Of a DNA stretch of 6,770 nucleotides, positions 5,973 through 6,770 are shown piece after piece. Each line of letters begins with the position of its first letter. The stretch's first letter is position 1. This DNA is from Gammaproteobacteria bacterium. GTDB lineage: Bacteria; Pseudomonadota; Gammaproteobacteria; SZUA-152. The notes beneath the pieces are model-generated. The model did no database searches, was not told the DNA's origin, and was given only the letters and a program-made list of their open reading frames with translations. Both the position numbers and the translations under genes were made by a program. The DNA is taken from the NCBI GenBank assembly GCA_030599435.1, contig JAUVNZ010000089.1:1-6770 (forward strand). The letters are read 5' to 3'.

Positions 5973-6014
5973 TTCAAACTCTTGGTATTCAAACTTTTGG
6001 CCTTCAAGTAAAGG
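5973..6014 (+). repeat. 15-bp direct repeats upstream of pip
   Basis: TTCAAACTCTTGG (5973-5985) and TTCAAACTTTTGG (5988-6000) match at 12 of 13 bases with a 15-base period. A degenerate third unit begins in phase at 6003 (TTCAA). They abut the candidate -35 of pip, a position that suits an activator or repressor that binds repeated sites. Confidence 0.55.
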
Positions 6015-6026
6015 TCGGCATATACT
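5997..6026 (+). promoter_or_regulatory. Candidate pip promoter, possibly giving a leaderless mRNA
   Basis: TTGGCC (5997-6002, 4 of 6 to the -35 consensus), an 18-base spacer and TATACT (6021-6026, 5 of 6 to the -10). The expected start of transcription, about 7 bases on, falls at 6033, the A of the ATG. Prediction by eye. Confidence 0.42.
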
Positions 6027-6030
6027 GCCG
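6016..6030 (+). other. Small perfect hairpin just before the pip start codon
   Basis: CGGCA (6016-6020) and TGCCG (6026-6030) pair around TATAC, ending two bases before ATG 6033. The only Shine-Dalgarno-like sequence (AAAGG at 6010-6014) lies just upstream of the stem. If the RNA is transcribed from further upstream, folding would bring AAAGG close to the ATG. The dyad overlaps the candidate -10, so it could equally be a DNA site. Confidence 0.45.
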
Positions 6031-6032
6031 TT

Positions 6033-6770
6033 ATGAGGGATCTCTATCCCAAGATTAAGTCCTACGATAGACACCACATTGAAGTGGGGAATCCCCATGC
6101 CCTGTATGTAGAAGAAAGCGGTAATCCAGATGGTATCCCTGTTGTATTTGTTCATGGTGGGCCAGGAGCAGGTTGTTCCCCTTTTCATCGTTGTTATTTT
6201 GATCCCGAAAAGTACCGCATTATTCTTTTTGATCAACGTGGAAGTGGGCGTTCAACCCCGCACGCTTCGCTGGAAAATAATACGACGCAAGATTTGGTCG
6301 AAGATATGGAGGTCGTTCGCGAAGCACTTGGCATTAAACAATGGTTATTGTTTGGTGGCTCCTGGGGTTCGACATTAAGTTTGGTGTATGCCGAAACCCA
6401 CCCCGACCGGGTGTTAGGTTTAATTTTGCGCGGTATTTTTTTATGTCGCCCACATGAAATTCAGTGGTTTTATCAGCAAGGTGCCAGCCATATTTTTCCG
6501 GACTACTGGGAAGACTTTCTTAAACCCATTCCCGAGAAAGAGCGTGGCGACATGGTTGGCGCTTATTATAAAAGGCTTGATAGCGAAAACGAACTGGCAC
6601 GCATGGCGACTGCCAAAGCCTGGGCCCGGTGGGAAGGGCGTACTTCGACATTGCATCCCAGTAAAACTGTCATTGATCATTACACAGAACCTCATAATGC
6701 ATTAAGTCTGGCGCGTATTGAGAGCCATTATTTTTCCCACGATAGTTTTCTTGAACCAGACCAAATTTTA
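6033..6770 (+). CDS. pip: Proline iminopeptidase, alpha/beta hydrolase (3'-truncated by window edge)
   Basis: The first 246 residues of a prolyl aminopeptidase (EC 3.4.11.5, peptidase family S33, usually about 315-325 residues), which removes N-terminal proline from peptides in the cytoplasm. Visible landmarks are the oxyanion-hole motif HGGPG (41-45), DQRGSGRS (67-74) and the nucleophile elbow GGSWGS (108-113) with catalytic Ser110. The cap domain follows, including AKAWARWEG (194-202) and the LARIE/HYF region (226-233) that shapes the proline pocket. The catalytic Asp and His lie beyond the edge. The N-terminus M-R-x-L-Y-P-x-I-K matches the family and fixes ATG 6033. The Shine-Dalgarno is poorly placed: AAAGG ends 18 bases before the ATG, with a small hairpin between. 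No frameshift is seen in the available part. Confidence 0.96.
   Translation, partial: MRDLYPKIKSYDRHHIEVGNPHALYVEESGNPDGIPVVFVHGGPGAGCSPFHRCYFDPEKYRIILFDQRGSGRSTPHASLENNTTQDLVEDMEVVREALGIKQWLLFGGSWGSTLSLVYAETHPDRVLGLILRGIFLCRPHEIQWFYQQGASHIFPDYWEDFLKPIPEKERGDMVGAYYKRLDSENELARMATAKAWARWEGRTSTLHPSKTVIDHYTEPHNALSLARIESHYFSHDSFLEPDQIL

Noticed and set aside
6441..6695. Open frames in other phases within the pip region (both strands)
   Set aside because: The pip frame has all its family motifs and runs unbroken from 6033 to the edge; the alternatives are shadows with no independent signals.

Overview
The window reads as chromosomal DNA of a gammaproteobacterium, probably a marine or Pseudomonas-like lineage. 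This is inferred from protein resemblance (TypA/BipA, proline iminopeptidase, a ModA-like periplasmic protein), the moderate base composition, and a long palindromic intergenic repeat of a kind common in such genomes. No phage, plasmid, CRISPR, tRNA or rRNA signature is visible.

Layout. The left quarter is transcribed leftward: the start of an unrecognised gene (121 to the left edge), a gene for an RNA-binding RRM protein with two N-terminal membrane segments (698-222), and a gene for a protein made of two PilZ (c-di-GMP receptor) domains (1677-868). A 365-bp AT-rich divergent intergenic region full of dyad symmetries (1678-2042) separates these from the rightward genes. These are an exported type II solute-binding protein ending in a textbook terminator (2043-3014), the ribosome-associated GTPase TypA/BipA (3233-5053, GTG start), an unrecognised four-helix membrane protein (5299-5865), and the first 246 codons of a proline iminopeptidase cut by the right edge (from 6033).

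Functional reading. The genes do not form one operon. Most have their own leader or promoter-like signals, and only the solute-binding gene ends in a convincing intrinsic terminator. Several are individually linked to stress, growth or signalling: a c-di-GMP receptor, an RRM protein, and TypA, which acts in ribosome assembly at low temperature and under stress. Nothing in the sequence shows that they act together. The solute-binding gene has no permease or ATPase gene beside it.

The most noteworthy items are the membrane-anchored RRM protein, the tandem PilZ protein with both ligand motifs intact, the string of dyads between the divergent genes, a 140-bp perfectly centred palindromic element between typA and the membrane-protein gene, and promoter/hairpin/repeat architecture at the pip start compatible with a leaderless mRNA. 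I did not find a convincing undescribed multi-gene system.
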